The notes below the pieces were generated by a model. The model searched no databases, was not told the origin of the DNA, and saw only the letters and a list, made by a program, of their open reading frames with translations. From Prinsepia uniflora (Eukaryota > Streptophyta > Magnoliopsida > Rosales > Rosaceae), in the NCBI GenBank assembly GCA_032719365.1, contig CM064867.1, positions 62,804,136 to 62,868,135 on the forward strand: 64,000 nucleotides of DNA, given 5' to 3'. A program made the translations under genes and the position numbers. Below, one piece after another: positions 9,808 to 20,013 of the stretch (its first letter is position 1; every line of letters starts with the position of its first letter).

Positions 9808-11514
9808 CCCATTGAAATTGTATTCATGCATCACATTCCTTTTTCCCTTATTCGACCATGTCCCTAGACCAAACCCAAAACCCGATCGATCTCTCAACCC
9901 AATCCAACCCTTACCCCTTTGATCATGGTTGTGAGACCCAGAGAGTGTGGAGAGGACCTGAGGATGATCGTGGCTGGTAGGAGACAGCACCGCCGTGGGC
10001 GGCAGAGGCAAGCTTGAACGAAGGTATCAATTAGGCCCTTTTCTTTTTATTTTCGATTTGTAACGTTAAAGATGGTTTTAGGTGATTGTAATGAGTTTAT
10101 TAGGTTGCCTAGGAATTTTAGAGAAGGTTTTGGTGCTGGTTTGACGGCTGAGGAGCCGTGGGAGGAAAATGGAAGTTTGGGTCGTGGGATTCAAATCGAA
10201 CGGATGGGATTTAGGCGGGTTTTGCATGTTTTCTTCATTGGAATAGATAAGAAATGACAAAAATAGGAAGATTGCGATTGAAAAGGAGAAGATTGGGTGA
10301 AAAATGGGGGAGAAACCAGGCCGGACCAGTCACGCTAGTCCAGCTGGACCGTACTGCACAGGAAAACCGGGTTGGATCGGTTTGCTAAAGGTGAAAGAAG
10401 GTGAATAGTGTCCTGGCGCGTAAGACCCATGCACAGGACCTTCTTGGGGCACGTGAGGGCATGTGAACAGTCCTTTGGGGAAAATTCCAACATTTTAAAT
10501 AATCTATTCGATGTAACGAATATTTTGGGACTGGTTTCGTGTCGATCGGACATCGTTTCGATAGGTTTCGGGGTGTCCGAAGGTTTAGGATCGACATTAA
10601 AAATAGTTAAAAATCCCAAAAACTGATGGAGCTTTAGTGAGAGGTTAATTAGGTAGTTAGTAACCCTCAAAAGTGATTTAGATAGGTTTGGAGGTCCCGG
10701 TGACGAGGATTGGCCAGAGAGACCCATATGGCACGCGTATCGAGGCGGCAGCTCAGACGGTCTGTGAATGGACCTTGTTTTCTAAATTGATGCATGCATA
10801 AATGTTTATTATATGTTTTAATACTTGTTTTGTGATTCCATGAGTGCATTTGTGTGTGGTTATGTATTAGCACGTATTTCGAGGTATCAACCTTATACTG
10901 TACCGATACGGGTCTGTACTTTTACGTTGATTTAAATGAAATGGTTTTGGATTTCAAAAGGATAAACTCGGGCATGAGACCCATTTGGTTTTTTCTCGGG
11001 CATATGACCCTATTGATGACCTACCGGTCTGAGTCGTGGTCGCGGCAGGTGCTATTTGCACGGTGATGGACGATACGATGCTCGCCTCTGGACTGGGATG
11101 TTTTCCTTTCAGAGAGGTCACGATGCACGATTTGTGTCGAGAAGCCGATGGAGGCTCGACTTCGGAGTGCTAACGATTCAGGATATCAATCGGTGATGGG
11201 CGCACCATAATCTTGTGGTGGTCACGTCAGTTGATTCTCTCATGGCGACATACCAGGATTGAGGGCGGTCTTGGATGGATGGTTGCATGCATCACTATGA
11301 TCGGAGTCGTGACTGACCCTGAGTTATCAAGCACGATGCCTAGTTGAGTCATGTGTTCGGGCACGAGGCCCAGCTACTTTACGTTTATGTTTTTCGGGTC
11401 GGGGACCCTAAATGGATTTCCAAGTTCATGGCGGTTTATGTGGACCGGAATGAACCCTTGAACGGTTTTTATGATTCAAGACGGATTATGGGGACCGGGC
11501 ATGATTTTTTACGT

Positions 11515-11531
11515 TATATATATATATATAT
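11515..11531 (+). repeat. TA microsatellite in LTR
   Basis: A short (TA)n tract lies at a fixed place in the LTR. It recurs with other lengths at 17900-17936, 35951-35971, 42588-42610 and 58818-58844. Confidence 0.8.
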
Positions 11532-12149
11532 TCATATACCTTCTTTACTTGGATTGTCTCCTCCGGGGAGGGTCGTTGGCCTAGGTGGACCCCGGAATAG
11601 TCACGGAGGACTAACTGAGTGGAGTTGCCCCCGTTGGGTACCTTACTCTCAGGAGGGCTTGGATTATAACCTCAGGGAAGGTCATTGATCTACGGACATT
11701 GACTTGGGTGGACCCTGAGAGACTTGGGCTTGAGACCCCGGGTAGCACGCACGTAGCTTTGGAAACCGTGACAGGATGGGTTATGTGTTTTATATGTATA
11801 TACTATATGATATGTGATGTATACAGGTTTTGGGTTGAGTCCCACATGGATTTGGGAAGAGGCTCATATGGTTGGTTTCTTTATGGTTTTGGGCTTAGTT
11901 CCCACATATGGTTCTTTTGGATAAATGGTTTTCAAATGCATGCATGCTTTTTAGTGAAGGGTACAAATGTCTTTCGATAAAATGTTTTTATAAATTATTG
12001 GTTTGTCCACTCACAGCTTTTATATGTTTTGACTGCCCTTCAGGTTGACGGTGGATGCGGGTTGTAGCAGAGACCAATACATCACGTACCTCCTCCAGAT
12101 CCTGGCCTACTCTGAAGGCCCGAGCGGGCTAAAGTCAGAATTTTCCCTT

Positions 12150-12222
12150 GTCTGACACTCCGTGTCAGACTGGATCAGGGTCGTCCCGCGTTAATCCCGG
12201 GGGGATTGGGACGGGTCCGACA
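12150..12222 (+). other. Structured 3' end of long LTR
   Basis: It contains GTCTGACAC/GTGTCAGAC (9-bp arms, 3-base loop), then paired CGTCCC/GGGACG around AATCCC/GGGATT, then the LTR terminus. The block is kept in nearly all copies (18549-18648, 27816-27889, 34819-34892, 43301-43373, 51659-51732, 59480-59554). It could form a folded RNA 3' end; no function is shown. Confidence 0.55.
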
Positions 12223-12227
12223 TTTCA
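12223..12227 (+). repeat. Right target duplication of solo LTR (TTTCA)
   Basis: It matches 9259-9263 exactly. The gypsy internal region resumes after it. Confidence 0.85.
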
Positions 12228-12440
12228 CATAGCGAATGAGGGTTCAGGTGGAAACCTGAGGTACACGAAGATTTGGGTTTAGATTCCAAGAGACAGCTCA
12301 GTCGAGTGGGATGCCAGTTGGGTCCACTAGGAGATAGAGTGGCAGAGCTGGTCGTACAGTGATTTGTTATTCTTGTGGATAGCCTTGTCACATCATGAGA
12401 GAGTGTCCACATCGACTAGGTGGGGGTTGTACAGGTTGGG
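12228..12440 (+). pseudogene. Gypsy gag C-terminus with zinc knuckle
   Basis: At 12365-12409 the plus strand reads CYSCG, stop, PCHIMRECP. This fits the nucleocapsid zinc knuckle C-x2-C-x4-H-x4-C, with Cys at 12365, 12374 and 12404 and His at 12389. An in-frame TAG (12380-12382) inside the knuckle shows the gene is dead. Zinc knuckles bind the element's RNA during packaging. It lies between the gag start (8765) and protease (12722), as expected for the element. Confidence 0.75.
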
Positions 12441-12721
12441 GTGCAGCTGAGTAGGGACCGAGTACGGCCTTGACTTCTTATGTGACAGGTAGGAGAGGAG
12501 TTGGTAGGGCCCATGGTGGACTGCGAGGACATGGCTAGACATCGGGACCACATGCTCGAGTGTTTGTAGTTAATCAGCATGAGGCATGAGCAGCCCCTGG
12601 AGCATTGTTAACAGATAGAGATATGTTTGCAATTGGTTGAGATATGGGAGCAAGTACACCGATTGGAGATATATATGTGGTAAACCTGGTGATATGAGGT
12701 TACCTAGTGATGATATGTGGT

Positions 12722-12841
12722 ATTAACCTAGTGGCTGATTTGATGTTCCTGGGCATATATGATTTTGATGTTATCCTTTGGATGGATTGGTTGACGACCT
12801 ATCATGCCTCTATCGAGTGTTCCAATAATAGGGTGAAATTT
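12722..12841 (+). pseudogene. Gypsy protease C-terminal fragment
   Basis: The frame reads FDVILWMDWL near 12761-12790, then TTYHASIEC. This matches the signature after the aspartic protease core in plant Ty3/gypsy elements, where the usual form is FDVILGMDWL with Gly in place of Trp. The catalytic DTGA-type motif lies upstream and I could not identify it. The fragment separates the zinc knuckle from reverse transcriptase in the normal gag-PR-RT order. Confidence 0.7.
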
Positions 12842-13019
12842 TGAAGCCCAAGATTGCCAGAGGTTATATTTCAAGGAGATCTGAGGGTGTTACCCTCCGG
12901 AGTTATATCGGCCCTCATAACAGATAGATTGTTGAGGAGCGGTTTATAGGTTTACTTGGCTCATGTGATCGATGTACGAGATACCCTAGTGAGGGCTGAG
13001 GACATACTAGTGGTACAAG

Positions 13020-13655
13020 AATTCCCATATGTATTTCCTAAGGATATGTAGGATTACCACCTCATAGAGAGGTTGGGTTTACCATCGATCTTATCTCAGA
13101 TACACGACCTATCTCTCAAACACCATATCGTATGGCACCTGCAGAGTTACAGGAACTGAAGGTACAATTACAGGACTTGGTGGATATGGGATTTATTCGA
13201 CCGAGCGTATCACCCTAGGGAAGCCCGTGTTATTTGTGAGGAAAAAATAATGGTAGCCTGAGATTATGTATAGACACAAGTAGATCAATAAGGTGGTAGT
13301 GCAGAACAAATATTCCAAAATCACGAGTTGATGATTTGTTTGACCTGTTATGAGGGGCCAAACACCTTTTAAAGATTAACCTTCAGTATGGTTACTATCA
13401 GTTGTGAATAAAAGAGAAAAATACTCTGAAGATAACATTTAGGACTCGGTATGACCATTATGAGTTTCTGGTGATGCCATTTGGATTGACAAACGCACCA
13501 GCTGCATTTCTTGATTTAATGAATCGAGTGTTCTGACCATATTTGGATTTTTTTATGATAGTGTTTATTGATGATATTTTTGTGTATTCAAAAAGTGTGA
13601 AGGGGTACGAGAAGCACTTGAGGGATGTGCTAAATACACTAAGGGAGAACTAGTT
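13020..13655 (+). pseudogene. Gypsy reverse transcriptase, broken
   Basis: Recognisable RT blocks, in order: TPYRMAPAELQELK (13121-13162), MGFIRPSVSP (13187-13216), RVDDLFDLL (13325-13351), YEFLVMPFGLTNAPAAF (13460-13510), and the catalytic VFIDDIFVYSKS (13561-13596), which carries the two active-site aspartates. The blocks are interrupted by several stops (for example after SVSP and after RVF) and small frameshifts, so no enzyme can be made. In life it copies element RNA into DNA. The sequence fits chromovirus-type Ty3/gypsy RT; the exact clade is not resolved. Confidence 0.88.
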
Positions 13656-13699
13656 GTATGCATAGAAGAGTTGTAGAGGGATTTTCTACAATAGTTACC

Positions 13700-14150
13700 C
13701 TGTTGACTTGATTGGCCAGGAAAGAAGTTAGATTTGTTTGGATTGAGAACTGTGAGTAGAGTTTCAAAAAAAATTGAAAAGGTTGTTGACTTCTGCTCGA
13801 TGTTGACCCTTCCTGAGTGTATGGTGATGCGTCCGTACAAGGTTTGGAGAGGTGTTATCATGCAACATATGAAGATGACTACCTATGCCAGCTAAAACCT
13901 CATGAGTTCAACTATCCCACACATGATTTAGACTTGACTGCAGCAGTCCACGAGTTGAGAATATGGTGGAAATATCTCTATAGAGAGATCTGCAAGATTT
14001 TGACTAACCATTAGAATTTTCAGTATTTTTTCAATCAGAAAGACTAGACTCTAAGATAGAGACGATGGTTGGAGTTAATAAAAGATTATGATTGTACTAG
14101 TGAGTGTCACTCAGGGAAGGCTAATGCGATATCTGATTCCTAGTTGGAAC
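13700..14150 (+). pseudogene. Gypsy RNase H, broken
   Basis: The readable stretch (13880-14010) contains LKPHEFNYPTHDLDLTAAV and later YLYREICKILTNH, matching the plant gypsy RNase H pattern 'YPTHDLEL-AVV-ALK-WRHYLYG---I-TDH'. It continues with RRWLELIKDYDCT (14062-14100) and HSGKANAISDS, equivalent to the usual 'HPGKAN-VADALSR'. Here the key Asp of the 'TDH' motif is Asn. Stops occur at 14012 and after. It removes RNA from the RNA-DNA hybrid in intact elements. Confidence 0.8.
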
Positions 14151-14369
14151 CTAGCAAGTTCTATAACTCAGCTTCGGATGGTTTATTTTCCATTACTGGT
14201 AGAACTCCATAGGATTGGAGTCATTCTTGAGGAAAATAATTAGAGGGCCTTGTTGGCTAGTTTCCATGTGTGGCATGTTCTGATAGATCATATTATTGGA
14301 GTCCAACTTCAGGATCCTATCTGGTGTGTATGAGGATTGGAGTTGAGACTAAGAAACCAGCATGACTTT

Positions 14370-14496
14370 ACTTTCAAAGATGATCGAATTTTGGGTGATT
14401 GTGGATCGACTTACGAAGTCAACCCATTTCCTACCAGTGAGAAAGGACTTTAGAATGGACTAGTACCCAAAGTTATTATAGATGAACTCATTCAGT
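14370..14496 (+). pseudogene. Gypsy integrase core fragment, truncated
   Basis: Around 14389-14436 the plus strand reads WVIVDRLTKSTHFLPV, with a frame change inside. This is the conserved central region of the plant gypsy integrase core, just after its first catalytic Asp. Between RNase H (14150) and this point most of the zinc-binding and early core region is missing or unreadable. The element stops at about 14496, where antisense LTR sequence begins. No integrase C-terminus, chromodomain or 3' LTR of this element is visible. Confidence 0.7.
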
Positions 14497-16154
14497 TCGG
14501 TTTATCCTGCAACTTAGACCGGCGTGACCGGTCCAGGTCCATAACCGGTCCAGTTTTCACCCATTTCACTCCTAATCGATCCTATTCTTCCTTATTTAAT
14601 CCTAGGAACCTAACCTAATCGATTAGAACCCCTAAAACACCCTAAATCTGACCGGTTCGATTTTGGTTCTCACGGTTCAAATATCCAAAACTCACCCCAG
14701 GGGTCCCTCAGCGTCCAAAACCTCTCAAAACCTTCCTAACACACTCCTAGCAACCTATTTAATTCATTGGAACCATCCAAATCGACCCATAACAATTAAA
14801 ATGGAAAATGAACAAAATCGGGTAAAACCGATTACCTGCTCGGGTTTCCTCCTCCGCCGCCCACAGCGGCTCTGCCTGGCCAGCCACCACGCCCAGCCGA
14901 TCCTCCTCATCTCTCTGGCCTCTCACAAATGTTCAAGGGTCAAGGGTTTGGATTGGATTGAAAATGGTGGATCGGTTTTGGGTTTTGGGAAAAATGGGAA
15001 AATGGTCGATGTAATGGGAAGGGATATGCATGGGTGAAATGGGCTGGACAATGGATGGGTGACACTTGTCACTCATCCATTGGGCCTGTCCAAAATATCT
15101 GGGCCCCACTTGCTGCCAAATAGTCCCCGTTTCGTAAAACGTGCAATAGTGCACTCGAACTTCCGTGAACCTTAACTTCGCCGTCGAACGTCTGAATTCG
15201 ACCTGCCGCCTGTCTACGGATTCGTATCGTCGTGATCTACGTAATGGTATTCATCCCTCGGCCATCTGGAGGTCCTCCAGGCTCAAAAGTCAACCGTTGG
15301 ATCCTTTTTGCCAAAATTACCAAAACGCCCCTGATCTTCCGATCGTCATAACTTCTTCCACGGATGTCGGAATCGAGCGTGCCACCTGTCTATGAACTCG
15401 TTACATCCCGAACTACGTCATAGTCATCTATCAAAGTCTATTTGACCGTCCGAATGAAAAGTCAACGTTTTTCCAATTCTAGGGGCAAAATCGTCATTTT
15501 GCACTGAACGTCAGATAATCCTCGTCTAATCCCCGATTAGTCTCTGATTAGCTAGGCTAATCCGTCATTAATCCTTAATTAATCCCTCTAATTCAGAACG
15601 TGTCGTTACAAACTTCCCCCCTTAAAGAATTTCGTCCTCGAAATTCAAATGGACCCGATTTCCACAACCAACTGTGGAAATTCAATCGTGTCTCCACACA
15701 TGGCCACTCTCGTGTACAAGTACACGTTCGCCACTACGCCGTACTTGTCGGTACGCACTGTCACCGAAGCTCCCAAGCTCCATCTCAACTCTCAACCGAC
15801 GGTCCTCGGCCATCTAACCTCTAGGGTCAAAAGTTAACCGTCGGCTCCTTTTCACCAAAATTACCAAAACGCCCCTGATCTTCCGATCGTCATAACTTCT
15901 TCCACGGATGTCGGAATCGAGCGTGTCACCTGTCTATGAACTCGTGACGTCCCGAACTACGTCACAGTCATCGGTCAAAGTCCATTTGACCGTCTGTACG
16001 AAAACTCAACATTTTGCCCATTCTAGGGGCAAAATCGTCATTTTGCACTGAACGTCCGATAATTCTCGGCTAATCCCCGATTAGTCTCTGATTAGCTAGG
16101 CTAATCCGTAATTAATTCTTAATTAATCCCTCTAATTCGGAACTGGTCGTTACA
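14497..16154 (-). mobile_element. Minus-strand LTR element with large internal deletion
   Basis: Read on the minus strand: 5' LTR first 357 bases (16154 to 15798), then about 187 bases of internal 3' end (15797-15611) with a purine tract next to the LTR, then the 3' LTR from 15610 leftward, truncated near 14497. The two LTR starts (15330-15610 and 15870-16154) are visibly about 95% identical direct repeats. Most of the 5' LTR and nearly all internal sequence are gone. The palindrome motif lies at 15051-15078. Confidence 0.75.
15611..15625 (-). other. Polypurine tract, antisense
   Basis: AACTTCCCCCCTTAA on the plus strand is a purine tract on the minus strand. It lies immediately before the LTR start at 15610, the expected position of the plus-strand DNA primer. 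Confidence 0.65.
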
Positions 16155-17894
16155 TTCAATCCCCACCATCCATTTCCTTCCCCCTCAGCTGATCACCGTC
16201 ACCCTCTCTATTCTCTCACAACCCGAAACCCATTTCCCCTCCATACTCCATTTTCTTTTGGAACCAAACACACAAACACACGACTTACCACCCCACTTGA
16301 GTAACCATTATCGTGGGAGTGATTTAGAGACTGAGGGAGAGGTCAAGTCGGTGAAGGAAAGGCCGATAGGCCACCGAGGTGGACACGACGGAGGGAAACC
16401 CGGTTTGGTGGGTAAGCATGTTTGAAAATCCAAGTTTGAGTTTGAGAGGTTTTTGACTGTTTTATTTGATTGGGTTGACTTCTAGGGACCTTAGGGGGAA
16501 GCTTTGGACTGGTTTTGAGGCCTAGGACGGCCGGAGGCCACGGCGGTGGCGACTTGCAAGTGGCCGGTTCAAACATGAAACTTCAAGGTGAGTTTCCAAC
16601 CCTTTTTCATTGGTTTTAATGGCTAGGTTAATTAGGTTTGAAGTTAGAAACTTATAGGAATCAAAATGGGAAAGATTGGAGTGAAAATGAGGGAGGAATA
16701 AGGCCGAACCGTGACCACCGGTTCGGTTGGACCGAACCGGTCTGAACCGACTAACTCAAGGTTGAAGACGACGCTACAGTGCTGGCGCGTGGGTTCACGC
16801 GTAGGAGCTTCTTGGGGCGCGTGTGGGCGCGTGGTACACATTTTGGGGATGTGTTTAATATGTGAAATCATCTATTCGATGTAACGAACATTTTGGGACT
16901 GGTTTCGTATGGACCAGACATAGTTTCGATAGGTTTCGGGGTGTCCGAAGGTTTAAGATCCAGTTTAAAAATAGTTAAAAATTCCAGAAAATTACGGGGC
17001 TTTAGTGAGAGGTTAATAAGGTAGTTAGTAACCCTCTAATATGATTTGGACAGGTTTGGGAGTCCCGGGTGACGACTATTAGCTCGGGAGAGCGGTATGG
17101 TATGAGTATCGAGACGACAACTCGGACGGTCTATGAGTGGACCTTGTTTTGTAAATTGATTCATGCATATATGTTTATTATATGTTTTAATACTTGTTTG
17201 GTGATGCCATGAGTGCATTTGTGTGTGGTTACGTATTGGCACGTATTTCAAGGTTTCGGCCTTATACGATGTTTGTACGGGTTTGTGTTTCTACGTTGAT
17301 TTAAATGAAATGGTTTTGGATTTCAAAAGGATAAACTCGAGCATGAGACCCATTTGGTTTTGTCTCAGGCATGTGGCTCTCTTTATGACCTACGGGTCTA
17401 AATCGTGGTCGCGGCGAGTGCTTTGTGCACGGCGACGGACGATACGACGCTCACCTCTAGACTAGGATATGTTCCTTTCGAAGAGGTCATGATGCATGAT
17501 CTGTTGTCGGGCGGTTGATGGCGGCTCGACTTCGGAGTGCTGACAGTTCAGGATATCGATCGGTGATGAGTGCTCCATAATCTAGCGGTGGTCGCATCCT
17601 TTGATTCGTTCACGGCGACATAATAGGATTGAGGGCGGTCCTGGATGGATGGTTGCACGCATCACTACGATCAGAGTCTTGCCTAACCCTGAGATATCGG
17701 GCACGATGCCCAGTTGGGTCATGCGTTCGGGCACGAGACACAGTTACTTTACGTTTATGTTTTTCGGGTCGGGGACCCTAAATGAATTTCCATGTTCATG
17801 ACGGTTTATGGGGACGGGCATGAACCCTTGAAAGGTTTTATGGTTCATCACAGTTTATAGGGACCGGACATTAATCCTTTGAAAGGTTTGAAGG

Positions 17895-17899
<5 letters not shown>

Positions 17900-17936
<37 letters not shown>
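17900..17936 (+). repeat. TA microsatellite, 37 bases
   Basis: This is the longest (TA)n in the window, at the standard TA position of the LTR. Confidence 0.9.
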
Positions 17937-17940
<4 letters not shown>

Positions 17941-18597
17941 CCTTTACTTGGATTGTCTCCTCCAAGGAGGGTCGTTGGCCTAAATGGACCCCGAAGTAGT
18001 CATGGAGCACTAACTGAATGGAGTCGCCCTCGTTGGTACCTTACTCTCAAGAGGGCTTGGATTATAACCTCAGGAAGGGTCATTGATCTACGGACATTGA
18101 CCTGGGTGGACCCTGAAAGACTTGAGCTTGAGACCCCGGATAGCACGCGCGTAGCTTTGGAAACCGTGACATGATTGGTTGTGTGATTTATATGTATATG
18201 GGTTATATGATGTGTGATGTATACAGGTTTTGGACTGAGTCCCACATGAATTTGGGCAGTGGCCCGTATGGTTGGTTTCTTTATGGTTTTGGGCTTAGTT
18301 CCCACGTATGGTTCTTTTGGATAAATGGTTTTCAAATGCATGCATGCTTTTTTAGTGAAGGGTACAAATGTTTTTATGAAAATGTTTTATTAATGGATTT
18401 GTTTTGTCCACTCACAGCTTTTAATGTTTTGACTGCCCTTCAGGTTGACAGCGGATGCAGATTGTAGTAGAAGTTGAGATATCACATACCTCATTCGGAT
18501 CCTGGCGTACTCTGAAGCCCGAGAGGGCTAAGGTCGGAATTTTCCCTTGTCTGACACTCCGTATCAGACGGGATCAGGGTCGTCCCGCGTTAATCCC

Positions 18598-18622
18598 GGG
18601 GGGGGGGGGGGGGGGGGGGGGG
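18598..18622 (+). repeat. Run of 25 G residues
   Basis: The standard LTR end has CCCGGGGGGATT, with six G. Here the G run has grown to 25, followed by C and GGG. It may fold as a G-quadruplex, or the length may be a sequencing artefact. Confidence 0.8.
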
Positions 18623-18648
18623 CGGGAGGATTGGGATGGGTCTTGACA

Positions 18649-19651
18649 GTTCACCCTCATGCGCCGTCCCCTCCCTCTGTGTGTGGTGGCCACGCGCCAC
18701 CACTGTTCATCTCCTTCAACTTAGAACCGGGTCGACCCGGTTCCTGCAAAACGGGTTGTTGACGCGTGACCCCAACCCGGCTATATTTTAGTCGTTTTAC
18801 GTCTGTTTCTTACGTTCTATACCTCAATGTGATTCGTTTCAGTATCAGGAGTCTCTCTATGGTATTAAAACAACACAAATCACACTAGAAACTAAGAGGA
18901 CTTATCTGCAAGCTTCAACCATGGTGTCCAGAAGCGATTCTGCAGTTTTCCACATCCAACAATCGTTCCTTCCTATCCCAAAAGAGTCCTGGGAATCTAG
19001 TCATCCATCTAGCGTCCTTAGATAACTGGAATGCCGATCTGGAATTTTCTGAACCAGCCACGACCGCACTTTGAACCTCACGGGTTCATTCATGTCCATG
19101 GGTTTGGATACCCCAACCCCATTAGTACTCTTCCTTCTCCTTCCCTCCCTCTTCTCTTCTTCTTTCTTTCTTTTCCTATTCATATTCTCTGTTTTTCTCT
19201 TCCATCTTCCAGTTTTCCTTCATTTCCTTATTTTTTTCTTCTTTTTGGGTGCCACTCAACCGACCCCCAAACAAACACACATTCCACACCTTTATACTAC
19301 TCTAAGTCGGTGGGGTAAAATTGGGAGGGAAATTGAAGATTACCTAAAATTTTTTAGGGCATTCTAGATCCCTCGTGTAATTTTACCTAAATACCCTTAG
19401 ACCTGAAATTACCAAAATACCCCTTTCTTGTTTAGACCTCAATTAGTTCGATTTGACCTCGGTTTTCAGCATGCCGCATGTCTACTCACTTAGGAGATCG
19501 AGACCTTTGTAATGGTCTTTTTGAGTATCCTAAGGGATGTCATGACTTTTTGGTTAAAAGTCAACATTTTGACTTTTTGGTTAAAAGTCAACATTTTGAC
19601 TTTTAGGAGCAAAATGATCATTTTTTTTTCTCGAATATTGAGGGTGTTACA
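18649..19651 (-). mobile_element. Antisense LTR 5' portion, divergent subfamily
   Basis: It ends at 19651 in GGGTGTTACA, so on the minus strand it starts TGTAACACCC. Shared blocks include 'accgggtcgacccggttc' (18725), a CT-rich tract (19130-19230), 'catgtctac' near 19477 and the 'aaaagtcaac' block. The 3' part of the LTR is missing at 18649. Confidence 0.65.
19544..19604. repeat. Two tandem 27-base units
   Basis: The unit runs from GACTTTTTGGTTAAAAGTC on through CAACATTTT, repeated exactly at 19544-19570 and 19571-19597, with a partial third. Each unit contains the pairing arms GACTTTT and AAAAGTC. Confidence 0.85.
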
Positions 19652-19699
19652 CTAGCTGTGCTTATTCTAAGTGCTTCTGGCCACCATACTTGCTACCAG

Positions 19700-20013
19700 C
19701 TGTCTTTCAACAATATCTGCGTCCTGAAAAGGACTATTTATCCTTTTCTCTTATATACAATAACGAAATCGGGTCTCTTGATCTGCTTAGTGGTGGTGGA
19801 AGTTTTAGATTCTTTTCCTTTATTACATTGCTTCCAATTCTTATTAAATATAAATAGTAATAATAACGTTTTGTAATATTCTGTTATTGCCTTGAAGATT
19901 TGCAAGGACAAAGTTGAGACATAAGTGTGGATTGCAGGCCTCAAAGCTCAAATTTCATCTGGCAGAGGGGGCGTTCCATAATTGATGGGTGGAATGATGG
20001 AGGCCTCTACCTT
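19700..20013 (+). pseudogene. PH-domain fragment of RCC1/PH/FYVE (PRAF-like) gene
   Basis: Exon-like block 1 (19700-19785) reads FQQYLRPEKDYLSFSLIYNN and then EIGSLDL. Block 2 (19898-20013) reads ICKDKVET, stop, VWIAGLKAQISSG and then, after a one-base frame change, DGWNDGGLYL. I recognise this as part of the N-terminal PH domain of the plant PRAF family (PH, RCC1 repeats, FYVE, BRX), from memory and not a search. The blocks are separated by a 112-base AT-rich stretch ending 'ccttgaag', like an intron, so the copy came from genomic DNA and not from mRNA. Breaks seen: a stop at 19922, a frameshift near 19972, and donor sites lacking GT (CTTAG at 19786). The RCC1 and FYVE parts are absent. In the intact family the PH domain is thought to bind phosphoinositides. 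Confidence 0.7.

Larger units (their letters stand above)
9264..12222 (+). mobile_element. Solo long LTR, 2959 bp, inserted in gypsy element
   Basis: It begins TGTAACGACCGTCCCG and ends GGGACGGGTCCGACA, with a perfect 5-bp duplication on each side and no internal region. This is the product expected of LTR-LTR recombination. Landmarks in order: two diverged tandem blocks in the first 450 bases; a 16-bp-arm palindrome (9774-9807); the TTCGATGTAACGAA block (10507); ATGCATGCATAAA (10792); a TA tract (11515-11531); 'ttgtccactcacagc...ccttcagg' (12003-12045); the hairpin GTCTGACAC-tcc-GTGTCAGAC (12150-12170). It splits the gypsy gag region, so it is younger than that insertion. Confidence 0.9.
16155..18648 (+). 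mobile_element. Sense long LTR, 5' truncated
   Basis: It picks up the LTR at the CT-rich tract (16185-16275) and continues through TTCGATGTAACGAA (16876), GGTTAATAAGGTAGTTAG, CATGCATATATG (17162), a TA tract (17900-17936) and 'ttgtccactcacagc...ccttcagg' to the terminus ATGGGTCTTGACA at 18648. The first kilobase is missing; its place is taken head-to-head by the opposite-strand LTR start at 16154. Confidence 0.85.

Noticed and set aside
19001..19367. Overlapping open frames with hydrophobic peptides near 19001-19367
   Set aside because: They arise from a CT-rich tract in an antisense LTR; low complexity on both strands explains them.
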